A stretch of DNA of 64,000 bases from positions 558,001-622,000 of the forward strand of contig CBDDCT010000006.1 in the NCBI GenBank assembly GCA_965226185.1, in the 5' to 3' direction. Every line of letters starts with the position of its first letter. Positions within the stretch are counted from its first letter, which is position 1. Of this stretch, positions 26,158-34,711 are shown piece by piece. Under the pieces are notes generated by a model, which had not been told where the DNA came from, did no database searches, and saw only the letters and a list, made by a program, of their open reading frames with translations. This DNA is from CBDCYS01 sp965226185 (GTDB taxonomy: Bacteria; Acidobacteriota; Terriglobia; Bryobacterales; UBA6623). Position numbers and translations under genes: made by a program.

Positions 26158-28692
26158 TTGGCTTATTTTCTCTACAACCTTTTCTTGGTTCTCATCGCGC
26201 CGCTCGCGGCGCCGTACATTTTCTTCCGGGCTCTCGGAAAGGGGATGCCCGCAAGCCGCTTCCAGGAGCGGCTCGGCATTCTGCAGCACACATTCCATCA
26301 GACTAGCGGCGCGGCCATCTGGTTACATGCGGTGTCGGTGGGAGAGCTGCTTTCGTGCGTTCCGCTGGTGAAGCAGCTTCGCGTGACCTTCCAGGGAAGC
26401 CCGATTTTTGTCTCAACGACCACCGCTGCGGGGCAGCAAATGGCCGAAGAGCGGCTGGCGAATCTCGCGGACGGCGTTTTCTATGCACCACTCGACCTCC
26501 CGTTCGCTGTCCGCCGGGTGCTGAAAACAATCCGCCCGAGACTCGTGATTGTCTCCGAGACAGAGATCTGGCCGAATCTGTTTCGTCTCTCGAAGCGCTT
26601 CGGGGCCGGCTTACTGCTGGTCAACGGGCGCATCTCGGATCGTGCATTGCCCCGCTATCTTCGTTTCGAGTGGTTCTTTTCGAAAGTCCTCGGCTATCCG
26701 GACCTGGTTCTTGCCCAGTCGGAGCAAGATGCGACTCGCTTTATCGCGGCCGGTTCGCCGGCGCGGAAAGTCCAGGCAGGGGGCAACATCAAATACGATT
26801 TTGAACCTGCTGCCGAGGAACTCCCGGCGGAACTCGCCGAGTTCTTTGAGCAGGTTCGTCCCCGCCCGGTGATTATTGCCGGCAGCACGCGGGAAAACGA
26901 GGAACAGCCGCTGATCGAGGCATTCCGCGAAGTTCGCAAGCAGCATCCGCAAGCGCTCATGGTGGTTGCGCCACGTCACCCGCGGCGCTTCGAGGAAGCG
27001 GCGTCCGTGCTGGCGCAATCCGGGTTGCCATTCGTGCGCCGGTCTCAGCTTGAGCGGGGCGGGCAGGCGCCTCCGTCTCCACCCGCGTTGTTGTTGCTCG
27101 ATAGCCTTGGGGAACTCTCGAGCCTCTACCGCCACGCCGCCGTGGTGTTCGTGGGAGGCTCGCTCAATGGCTGGGGCGGTCACAACGTGCTGGAGCCGGC
27201 CCACTACGCCCGTCCCGTGGTCGTGGGCCCGTACATGCAAAACTTCCAAGCGATTACCGGCGAGCTGGCCAGGCGGCAAGCGATCAGGCAGGTGAAAGGC
27301 GCCGACGAGCTGGCTGCCGCGTTCAGCGAGATCTTGGACAACCCCAAAGAAGCCGGGGAGCTTGGGCTGCGCGCCCGGCAACTCGCCCAGTCGCGTGCCG
27401 GCGCAACGCAACGCGCAGTGGAGCAAGCCGCGCAATTGTACGGCTCATCCGTGCCCGCGACTCCGGCAAGCGCCCTGCGGTCATGCCTCCTGTGGCTGCC
27501 GTCGCTGTTATGGGGCGCGGGCGCTCGCTTGCGCTTAGCGGCCTATCAACGCAACTATCCGCGCAAGAGAAAACTCGGCGTTTTCACTGTTTGTGTCGGA
27601 AATATCACGGTCGGCGGTACGGGCAAGACCCCAATGGTTCAGTGGCTGCTCGAAGGCCTTCACTCTCGTGGCCGATCGCTGGGCGTCATCCTGCGAGGTT
27701 ACCGGCGGATGGAGCCGGAAGTTGCAACGATTATCCCTCCGGGAGCCGCGGCGCCGCCCCGGAAGACGGGGGACGAAGCGCAGGTCATTCTCCGCTATCT
27801 TCAGCGCAAAGAGATAGCGGCGGCGCTTGGAATCGGAGCGGACCGCTACCGTGTCGGCCGGCGGCTCGAGGCAATCGGCCCTCCCGAAATTGTCGTCCTC
27901 GACGACGGGTTTCAGCATGTAGCACTCGATCGCGACATCGATCTCGTCCTGATTGACGTCACGAATCCTTTTGGCGGTGATGCCATGATTCCCTTGGGAC
28001 GTTTGCGCGAACCACTTTCCGGCCTTGCGCGCGCTTCCGCCTTCGTCTTGACGCGCACGGTTAAAGGCGGTAATTACGAGGGCATCAAACAGCGACTCCA
28101 GCAGTGGAATCCGCAAGCCCCTATTTTCTCCTCTCGCATGGAGTGTGTCGCGGCCGTGCCCGCCGCAAGCGGAGAGGATGTGCCGCTTGACGCAATAAGA
28201 AGGCGCCGAGTCGTAGCCTTTTGCGGGCTGGGAAACCCCGATTCGTTCTGGCGTGACCTAGAGGATCTGGGAATCAAGCTAATCGACCGCATCCGCTTTC
28301 AAGATCACCGCCGCTATTCCACCGAAGATGTCGGGCGCATTCTCACGATCGCACAGCAGCACCAGGCTCAGGTCCTGATCACGACGGAAAAGGATCTCGT
28401 CAACCTTTCCCACGCGATCGATGCCCGCGCGATCGATCCCGAGCAGCTATCCAAACAACAGCCTTTGGACGTCCGTGTATCCGAGCTATTCGGCGCAATG
28501 CCGCTTGCCTGGATGCGTTTCCGAGTTGTAGTCGATCAGGGCAACGAGCTTTTGGATTGGATAGAAGAGCGGATGCGGGCGCGTTTATCAGGCGTTGAAG
28601 ATTCCGGTCCGCGGACGGCGCCGGGCGAATCGACGCTCGCCCAGTCCAGCCGATCACCTACGGAAAAAACTATGCGGAAACCGGCAACATGA
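26158..28692 (+). CDS. fused Kdo transferase and lipid A 4'-kinase
   Basis: An 844-aa fusion of two lipid A enzymes. Residues about 1-425 are Kdo transferase (WaaA/KdtA): an N-terminal membrane anchor, catalytic Glu63 in HAVSVGELLS, SETEIWPN, NGRISDRA and the GGSLNGWGGHNVLEP nucleotide-sugar site. Residues about 438-815 are tetraacyldisaccharide 4'-kinase (LpxK), with the P-loop GNITVGGTGKTP (481-492), DDGFQH and the late ITTEKDLVNL. In most Gram-negatives these are separate, often adjacent genes; here one chain would add Kdo and phosphate to lipid IVA precursors at the inner membrane. The start is TTG at 26158. It overlaps waaF by four bases, so the core genes form an operon. Confidence 0.93.
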   Translation: MAYFLYNLFLVLIAPLAAPYIFFRALGKGMPASRFQERLGILQHTFHQTSGAAIWLHAVSVGELLSCVPLVKQLRVTFQGSPIFVSTTTAAGQQMAEERLANLADGVFYAPLDLPFAVRRVLKTIRPRLVIVSETEIWPNLFRLSKRFGAGLLLVNGRISDRALPRYLRFEWFFSKVLGYPDLVLAQSEQDATRFIAAGSPARKVQAGGNIKYDFEPAAEELPAELAEFFEQVRPRPVIIAGSTRENEEQPLIEAFREVRKQHPQALMVVAPRHPRRFEEAASVLAQSGLPFVRRSQLERGGQAPPSPPALLLLDSLGELSSLYRHAAVVFVGGSLNGWGGHNVLEPAHYARPVVVGPYMQNFQAITGELARRQAIRQVKGADELAAAFSEILDNPKEAGELGLRARQLAQSRAGATQRAVEQAAQLYGSSVPATPASALRSCLLWLPSLLWGAGARLRLAAYQRNYPRKRKLGVFTVCVGNITVGGTGKTPMVQWLLEGLHSRGRSLGVILRGYRRMEPEVATIIPPGAAAPPRKTGDEAQVILRYLQRKEIAAALGIGADRYRVGRRLEAIGPPEIVVLDDGFQHVALDRDIDLVLIDVTNPFGGDAMIPLGRLREPLSGLARASAFVLTRTVKGGNYEGIKQRLQQWNPQAPIFSSRMECVAAVPAASGEDVPLDAIRRRRVVAFCGLGNPDSFWRDLEDLGIKLIDRIRFQDHRRYSTEDVGRILTIAQQHQAQVLITTEKDLVNLSHAIDARAIDPEQLSKQQPLDVRVSELFGAMPLAWMRFRVVVDQGNELLDWIEERMRARLSGVEDSGPRTAPGESTLAQSSRSPTEKTMRKPAT

Positions 28693-29744
28693 AGCTCTTG
28701 GTCCGCACCACGAACTGGCTGGGTGACGCGGTGATGTCGATCCCGGCCTTGCGCGAGATTCGCGGCGCGTTTCCGGGATGGGAGATTACCCTTCTTGCAC
28801 GTCCTTGGGTTGCGGACCTCTACGCGCGCGAGGATTTCCGCGACCACATTCTGCGCTACGAGAATAACGGCCGGCATCAAGGACTGTCCGGGAAATGGAA
28901 GCTGGCCGCGCAACTCCGGCAAACTCGCTTCGACTGCGCGATTCTGCTGCAGAACGCTTTTGACGCGGCACTCGTTGCGTGGCTGGCCAGGATACCGCGC
29001 CGCATCGGCTACGCCAGAGACGCCCGCGGACCGCTGCTGACCGATGCGATTGCCCTTCCCCCCAAAGGCCGCCTCCCGGCACACGAGCGATTCTACTATT
29101 TGGAGCTGCTCCGGCGCGCCGGTCTGATCGAAAAACTTCCGGACTGTCCCGATATTCGGCTCTCCGGCGCCGCCCGGGCCGCCGAGTCAGGACGGCAAGA
29201 ATGGAAGCGGCGGAAACTTTCGGCCAAGCGCTGGATCGGAGTCAGTCCCGGCGCGGCCTACGGGGGGGCAAAACGATGGGCGCCGGAGCGTTTCGCGGAA
29301 GCAGCCGCGGCGCTGGCATCCGAGCTTGATGCTGGCATCGCGGTTTTTGGATCCAAAGCAGAGGCGGAGCTTTGCGGCTGGATCGCGGACCGGGCCGGGC
29401 CGCAAGCTCACAACCTCGCCGGCACGACGTCCTTGGCCGAGTTTATCGATCTGGCGGCAACTTGCACGGTCTACCTCACCAATGATTCCGGTCCGATGCA
29501 TGTGGCCGCCGCCCTGGGAATTCCGACCGTGGCGGTGTTCGGCGCCACCGATCACATCGCCACGGGACCGGTCGCCGAGCTTGCCCGCGTGGTGAGAGAG
29601 CCTGTCGACTGCAGTCCTTGCTTATTACGGGAGTGCCCGATTGACCATCGATGCATGGAGCGCGTCACATCTTCCAAGGTTGTCGACGAGGCTCTTTCGC
29701 TGCTAGTGAATGCCCGTGTCAAGCCATTCGGGCCGCGGCCATGA
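28689..29744 (+). CDS. waaF: LPS heptosyltransferase II
   Basis: A 351-aa GT-B fold heptosyltransferase of family GT9, which adds the second L-glycero-D-manno-heptose to the LPS inner core. The start LLVRTTNWLGDAVMSIPALREIR is diagnostic, as are GVSPGAAYGGAKRWAPERFAE and TNDSGPMHVAAALGIPTVAVFGATD. The C-terminal part has the CSPCLLRECPIDHRCME cysteine cluster seen in WaaF. Its ATG overlaps the stop of the KdtA-LpxK gene (ATGA). Confidence 0.95.
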   Translation: MKLLVRTTNWLGDAVMSIPALREIRGAFPGWEITLLARPWVADLYAREDFRDHILRYENNGRHQGLSGKWKLAAQLRQTRFDCAILLQNAFDAALVAWLARIPRRIGYARDARGPLLTDAIALPPKGRLPAHERFYYLELLRRAGLIEKLPDCPDIRLSGAARAAESGRQEWKRRKLSAKRWIGVSPGAAYGGAKRWAPERFAEAAAALASELDAGIAVFGSKAEAELCGWIADRAGPQAHNLAGTTSLAEFIDLAATCTVYLTNDSGPMHVAAALGIPTVAVFGATDHIATGPVAELARVVREPVDCSPCLLRECPIDHRCMERVTSSKVVDEALSLLVNARVKPFGPRP

Positions 29745-29816
29745 GTGCCCGCATCATGAAATTAGCGCCAAACGTGGCAGGAAATTCGGGAACCAGAATC
29801 AGAGCCGCGCGCGTAA

Positions 29817-29930
29817 GCAAGCGGTTTCCGCTTCCACGCGCCTCATCCGCCACCGGCCACGATCCCCCCTTTTGGTTGCGGCTCGTCCGCGTGAGGGAGG
29901 GGTTAGCCGCTTCGACGCGCCTCATCCATA
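29817..29930 (+). repeat. short dispersed repeat, two tandem copies
   Basis: A block of about 38 bases, including GGTTAGCCGCTTCGACGCGCC and CATCC, occurs at about 29889-29927. A more diverged copy lies just upstream at about 29817-29853, and a third at 41010-41048. No coding capacity was seen. Confidence 0.6.
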
Positions 29931-29971
29931 GCCGTCGCGAAGGTAACACAGATCGATAGAGCGGCAACGGA

Positions 29972-30358
29972 ATGGACACGCGATCGAAAATCCTAGATTC
30001 CTCGGAGGCGATCGAGCGCCTCTCCGGACATGATCATGCGAGCTTTCTCATTGCTCGAGGCTCCTTCGACATACTGCGCGGCGAGCACTGCCGCCGACTC
30101 GCTCAAGAAAAACAGGAATCCCAGGAACTCCTTGTCCTCGTCGCCGCGGACGAAGACCCGCCACGGACCGTGCTCGACGCCCGGGCGAGAGCCGAGCTGG
30201 TAGCGGCACTCGAGGTGGTAGACTACGTGGTAATCCTTGGCGAAGCCGAGGCCAACAGGTTTATCTCTTCCCTGTCGCCGGCACGGGTGATCGAACCCGA
30301 AACACCACCGCTTCACGACATAATCGCCGATGTCCTACGAAAGCGCCGTTCCGACTAA
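29972..30358 (+). CDS. degenerate heptose-1-phosphate adenylyltransferase-like protein
   Basis: A 128-aa protein between waaF and waaC. It resembles the nucleotidyltransferase domain of HldE/RfaE2, which activates heptose 1-phosphate for LPS core synthesis. At the active-site loop the family has GCFDLLHAGH; here the sequence is GSFDILRGEH, so the HxGH motif is broken (its first His is Arg). The rest keeps LLVLVAADED-like and VVDYVVILGEA-like strands. It is probably catalytically impaired and may be a regulator, a partner or a decaying copy. It overlaps the start of waaC by 29 bases. Confidence 0.65.
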   Translation: MDTRSKILDSSEAIERLSGHDHASFLIARGSFDILRGEHCRRLAQEKQESQELLVLVAADEDPPRTVLDARARAELVAALEVVDYVVILGEAEANRFISSLSPARVIEPETPPLHDIIADVLRKRRSD

Positions 30359-31400
30359 CGAATTCCGGCGGATTCTGGTCGTCCGTTTGGGGGCGATGGG
30401 CGACATCATTCATGCGCTTCCCGCCGTGGCGCGGCTGAAGTGCAGTTTTCCTCGCGCGCGGATTACTTGGGCGGTTGAGTCGCGCTGGGCCCCGCTGCTG
30501 GACGACAATCCCTACGTCGACAGCGTGCTTCCACTGGTCATTTCAAAATGGCGGCGAGCCCCGTGGAGGATAGCCACATGGTTCGAGTTCCGGGATTCGC
30601 GGCGGCAACTTCGCGCCGGCCGCTTTGATCTTGCCATCGATTTCCAGGGACTGTTCAAGTCCGCCATGGTGACTTACCTGAGCCGCGCGGACCGCGTTTT
30701 CGGTTTCGAGCGTGACATGGTCCGCGAGCGCATCGCCGCCTCGTTCTACTCCAACCGCGTGTCGTCGCACTCGGCGCATGTGGTGCAACAGAACATCGAT
30801 CTGGCAACCGCCGTGGGAGGGACCAACGGTCCGGTCGTGTTCCCGCTCCCCGAAGGTGAGCCCGAAGCGAGTTTGCCGAAAGGCGACTACGTGCTGACCA
30901 GTCCCGTTGCCGGCTGGACGTCCAAGCAGTGGCCGCCCGAACACTACGCCGAACTGGCCCGGCTTCTGTGGCGCGAAAAGGGTCTCCCGCTCGTGATTGA
31001 TTGCGCCCCAGCGCACCGCTCTTACGGCGAGCAAATCGTCAAGCAAGCTCCAAAGGGAAGCTGTTTACTGCATGTCTCGTCGCTCGCGGGCTTGCTGGCC
31101 GCGACGCGGCGCGCGAAGGCAGTCGTCGGAGTTGACAGCGGCCCGCTTCACCTCGCGGCGGCTTTGCAGATTCCGGGCGTGGCCATCTTCGGCCAAACCG
31201 ACCCAGCACGCAACGGCCCCTACGGCGGCAGCTTCAAAGTGCTGCGGGCGTCCGGGGTCGTCACTTCCTACAAGCGCGACGATCAGATCCAAGCCTGCAT
31301 GCTCGTGATTCGCACGGAGCAAGTGTGGGAAGCATTGCAAGAACAGTTGTCGAAGCGAACACGGGTTCAGACGGCTGCTGGGCGGCCTCTGTCGCTTTGA
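30330..31400 (+). CDS. waaC: LPS heptosyltransferase I
   Basis: A 356-aa GT9 enzyme that adds the first heptose to Kdo-lipid A. It shows ILVVRLGAMGDIIHALPAVARLK, DLAIDFQGLFKS, then VVGVDSGPLHLAAALQIPGVAIFG and TDPARNGPYG, all typical of WaaC. The ATG at 30330 lies inside the previous gene by 29 bases; the core of the fold begins near residue 13, so a later start is possible. It completes the inner-core set with kdtA-lpxK and waaF. Confidence 0.93.
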   Translation: MSYESAVPTNEFRRILVVRLGAMGDIIHALPAVARLKCSFPRARITWAVESRWAPLLDDNPYVDSVLPLVISKWRRAPWRIATWFEFRDSRRQLRAGRFDLAIDFQGLFKSAMVTYLSRADRVFGFERDMVRERIAASFYSNRVSSHSAHVVQQNIDLATAVGGTNGPVVFPLPEGEPEASLPKGDYVLTSPVAGWTSKQWPPEHYAELARLLWREKGLPLVIDCAPAHRSYGEQIVKQAPKGSCLLHVSSLAGLLAATRRAKAVVGVDSGPLHLAAALQIPGVAIFGQTDPARNGPYGGSFKVLRASGVVTSYKRDDQIQACMLVIRTEQVWEALQEQLSKRTRVQTAAGRPLSL

Positions 31401-31502
31401 CGCGACAGCGTCCCCGGTTGCGTGATCTGCACTGCTCATGCGGCGGATCTTTTGGCGATCCTATAGCCGTACGACCCCAATGCGTACGCTGATGCGAGCG
31501 AA

Positions 31503-31619
31503 TTGAGCCGCGTTCACGCGGCTTGGTGTTCCTTAGGCCAGCCGTTTACGGCTGGTAGACGCCGCCGCTCAGGGACTTTCAGCCCGTTTCAACGGGCTTC
31601 CCTCTTGCAGACGGAAATC
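31503..31619 (+). repeat. triple-hairpin repeat, copy 1
   Basis: Three hairpins follow one another: GCCGCGTTCACGCGGC, CAGCCGTTTACGGCTG and AGCCCGTTTCAACGGGCT, with TTGGTGTTCC between the first two and GCAGACGG at the end. The same arrangement is at 63843-63970. It may terminate transcription of waaC. Confidence 0.75.
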
Positions 31620-31620
31620 T

Positions 31621-31899
31621 TATGGTGCGCTATTACTGGCGCAGTACACTAGCAAGGGACAAATCACAATTCCCGTCGAAGTCCGGAGGAAACTCGATCT
31701 CAAGCCGGGAGACCGGGTCGACTTTGTCCTTGATCGTGCCGGCGGAGTTCGGCTACGGCCGAAAAAGGCGCCGCTGGCCTCGCTGCTCGGTATTCTGCAC
31801 CGCCCGGGGCAGAAGCCGCTGAGTGTCGAACAGATGCACGCCGAGGTCGCGGCTCATGCGGTCGAGGATTGGGAACGGATTCAATCCCAAAAAGGTTGA
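31621..31899 (+). pseudogene. AbrB/SpoVT-type antitoxin with disturbed start
   Basis: In frame one can read TSKGQITIPVEVRRKLDLKPGDRVDFVLDR, the swapped-hairpin AbrB domain, followed by a tail ending in WERIQSQKG. There is no ATG, GTG or TTG in this frame upstream of the domain. The ATG at 31622 is in another frame, so either a one-base indel separates it from the domain or translation begins at a CTG (31636). The repeat ends only a few bases upstream. The stop overlaps the vapC start by one base, so the pair is a typical vapBC-like operon. Confidence 0.6.
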
Positions 31900-32297
31900 T
31901 GCGCGGCGTCGACACAAACGTGCTGCTGCACTTGGTGCTTCTCGACGACGAAGATCAAGCGAGAACCGTCGAGCGTCTGGTCAAGCGGCTCTCCAAGCAG
32001 AGTGAACCCCTCTACGTAGCCTCCATCGTGTTGTGCGAGTTCTGTTGGGTCCTGCGGAGCGGCTATGGAAGAACGCGAACGGAAATTGCCGGTGCCGTCG
32101 AGCAACTGCTGGCATCCGACCTCGTCATCGCGGAGCACCCCGATGAATGCCGTGGCGCCGCGAATCTCTACCGCGAAGGCCGGGGGGATTTCGCCGACTG
32201 TCTGATTGGGTTGATTCATCAATCCGCCGGCTGTCGCGACACAGTGACTTTCGACCGCGCACTGAGGCCAGCCGCCGGATTTACTTTGCTGAACTAA
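31899..32297 (+). CDS. vapC: VapC-type PIN domain toxin
   Basis: A 132-aa PIN ribonuclease. The N-terminal RGVDTNVLLHLVLLDD carries the first conserved Asp. Glu is in ASIVLCEFCWVLRS. The C-terminal acidic residues are in GRGDFADCLIGLI and VTFDRAL. The ATG at 31899 overlaps the antitoxin stop and gives the usual family length. The toxin would cleave RNA when free of its AbrB-type partner, whose own start looks damaged. Confidence 0.88.
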   Translation: MRGVDTNVLLHLVLLDDEDQARTVERLVKRLSKQSEPLYVASIVLCEFCWVLRSGYGRTRTEIAGAVEQLLASDLVIAEHPDECRGAANLYREGRGDFADCLIGLIHQSAGCRDTVTFDRALRPAAGFTLLN

Positions 32298-33022
32298 CGG
32301 CGCGAAACGGCTAGCCTGCATTTCTCGCCGCGTGGCGTGACGATCTGCCTGAGAGGCGCGTCAGTACGAGGCGCGTTCGGCTTGACGCCAACCCCGCTGA
32401 ATCAAAGACGCATACTTGACGGTAGGTTGAAAACGGTCGGCAAGCGCAAGGAAGGACTGCCGGGCCTCTCGCCTGCCTCGCCCGTCAGGCGCTGAGAAAC
32501 CCGGGCTGACAAACTCGGTCACGGATTTTTGATAAAATTATTCCCTTTGTTTTCAACAGTTTTATCCAGGAAGCGCCAGGCCGCCCGAGACCGGCTTGCT
32601 ATCCTAAAAAAAGGGAAACCCAGCGATGAATCATTTTCCATGTGGAGGTGAGCGGCAGGCGATCCAGGCCCCCCCGCCCGGCAAAAACGCCGAAATCCTC
32701 TCATGGACTCTAAAATCCTCTCATTTAAAAACTTAACATCTTACAAATGAACAACTTGCGCCCAAACCGCTCAAGTCCGTTGAGGCTCTTTTGCTAGCAA
32801 ATACGAGCACGATGACAGCAAAAAAAGACCAAATGGCGAACATTGAAAAAAATCCGCTTGATCGCTGGATGAAACAGGATCGCCTCCAGAATGCCCGAAA
32901 AGTTGCGCCGTGAGAAATGCAGGTTGGCGGACTCGTCCAGCGCCAGCCCATCGCCAACAAACCGCGGGACTGCGTGTCAGTTCTGTTGGCTCAGCACGGA
33001 AGGTTCCTATATACTTGTCAAA
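32298..33022. other. 725-base intergenic region, partly AT-rich
   Basis: No convincing gene was seen. The segment 32517-32870 is markedly more AT-rich than the rest of the window (for example TTTTTGATAAAATTATTCCC), includes a duplicated AAATCCTCTCAT (near 32693 and 32710), and could hold promoters or remnants of foreign DNA. Confidence 0.5.
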
Positions 33023-34711
33023 ATGACCACAGCCGCCCTGTGCCGAGGTCTCCCTATTCGAAGACTCTGCATCGCTACCCTGCTGCTCTCCACCTGCCTT
33101 TTCTCCCAGGGGACGGGCCCGGACTGGCCCAGCTACGGCGGCACTCACGCAGCTTGGCGCTACAGCAAGCTAGACCAGATCAACACCGCCAACGTCGCCA
33201 AGCTCACGCCCGCCTGGGCCTTTCAAACCGGCGACTACGAAAACGGCTTGCAAGCCACGCCGATCGTCATCGGCGGCGTCATGTATGTTTCCACTTCTCG
33301 CAACTGGGTCTACGCCTTGGACGCGGCCACGGGCAAGACCCTGTGGAAATATAGCTACGGTGACCCGACGGGCCGCGTGCCCTACACCAGTCAAAATCGT
33401 GGGGTTGCAGTCGGCCATGGGCTCGTTTTCATGGGAACGCACGACAATCACCTGGTTGCGATCCATCAGAAGACCGGCCAAGAAGTCTGGAACGTCTCGG
33501 TGGAAGACGTGAAGCAGTGCGGCTGCAACATCAGCGCCGCGCCGCTGCTGGTCAAAGACAAGGTCGTGGTCGGCGGCACCGGCGGAGACTCCGCCCATCG
33601 CGGCTACATAACAGCCTTCGACGCCAAGACCGGCCGCTTTGCTTGGCGTTTCTTCACCATTCCAGGTCCCGGTGAGCCCGGCCACGAAACCTGGGCCGGC
33701 GACAGTTGGAAATACGGGGGAGCCGCCGCCTGGATGACGGGCTCTTATGATCCTCAGCTCGATCTTATCTACTGGGGCATCGGCAACGCCGCCTCCGATC
33801 TGGGCGGGGACGAACGCCAGGGAAACAATCTTTACTCCGCCAGCGTTGTTGCCCTCGATGCCGGCAGCGGCAAATTGAAATGGCACTACCAAGAAGTGCC
33901 CCACGATGTCTGGGACTATGACTCAGCCTACGAGTGCATCCTGGTCGACTTGCCCGTGCGCGGCCGCATGCGGAAACTCCTCGTGCACGTGACCAAGACC
34001 GGATATACCTTCGTTCTCGACCGCACCAACGGCGAGCTGGTCAAGACCTGGCCCTTCGCCGAGGGCATGAACTGGGTACAGGGTATTACCGAGGACGGCA
34101 AGCTGGTCGGCCGCAACGAGCCAAGGCCCGGAAAACCGGCCTACATCTGCCCCAGCGTCTTGGGCGCCAAGAGCTGGAACCAGGCCGCCTACTCTCCGCG
34201 GACAGGCTTGCTCTACACTCCCGTAGTCAGCCTGTGCAATGACATGTTTGTCCGCAAGCAGCCGCCGAAAGAAGGCAAGACGTACACGGGCGGCTTCTGG
34301 AGAATCAGAAAGCCCGAGGGTCTGGAAAACTATTCGTCGATTTCCGCCTTTGAACCGGTCAGCGGCGAAAAGCGCTGGACCTACCCTTACAAGTACTTTC
34401 TGATGTCGTCGGTTTTGGCAACCGCCGGGGACTTGATCTTTACGGGCGACCCGGAAGGCGACTTCTTTGCTCTCGATGCCCGCACGGGAAAGAAGCTGTG
34501 GAGCTTTCAAACCGGCTCCGGCCACCGCGGGTCCTCGGTGGCCTACCAGGCCGGCGGGCGGCAGTACATCGCGACACCCAGCGGCTGGGGATCGATCGCC
34601 GGCGGCGTGCTGAGATTTTTCCCCGAGCTAACCGAGACAGGCATTCGTGGCGGTTCCACGTTGTTTGCGTTCGCGCTCCCCGAGGACTCCTCCGCCGAGG
34701 ACGCACAATGA
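33023..34711 (+). CDS. PQQ-dependent dehydrogenase (quinoprotein, alcohol-type)
   Basis: A 562-aa periplasmic quinoprotein with a signal sequence (RRLCIATLLLSTCLFSQG). It is an eight-bladed propeller with W-motif repeats such as VYALDAATGKTLW, TAFDAKTGRFAW and FALDARTGKKLWSFQTGSG. The region HDVWDYDSAYEC holds the Asp pair expected for the catalytic base. The usual vicinal disulphide CC is not obvious; KQCGCN is the nearest. The substrate is unknown, probably an alcohol or sugar. It overlaps the next gene, a diheme cytochrome, by four bases, which should take the electrons. I chose the ATG at 33023 because it starts a signal peptide; the frame extends further upstream without homology. Confidence 0.88.
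   Translation: MTTAALCRGLPIRRLCIATLLLSTCLFSQGTGPDWPSYGGTHAAWRYSKLDQINTANVAKLTPAWAFQTGDYENGLQATPIVIGGVMYVSTSRNWVYALDAATGKTLWKYSYGDPTGRVPYTSQNRGVAVGHGLVFMGTHDNHLVAIHQKTGQEVWNVSVEDVKQCGCNISAAPLLVKDKVVVGGTGGDSAHRGYITAFDAKTGRFAWRFFTIPGPGEPGHETWAGDSWKYGGAAAWMTGSYDPQLDLIYWGIGNAASDLGGDERQGNNLYSASVVALDAGSGKLKWHYQEVPHDVWDYDSAYECILVDLPVRGRMRKLLVHVTKTGYTFVLDRTNGELVKTWPFAEGMNWVQGITEDGKLVGRNEPRPGKPAYICPSVLGAKSWNQAAYSPRTGLLYTPVVSLCNDMFVRKQPPKEGKTYTGGFWRIRKPEGLENYSSISAFEPVSGEKRWTYPYKYFLMSSVLATAGDLIFTGDPEGDFFALDARTGKKLWSFQTGSGHRGSSVAYQAGGRQYIATPSGWGSIAGGVLRFFPELTETGIRGGSTLFAFALPEDSSAEDAQ

Noticed and set aside
32519..32960. Possible phage or integron remnant in the AT-rich intergenic stretch
   Set aside because: No integrase, attachment site or tRNA gene; only base composition differs.
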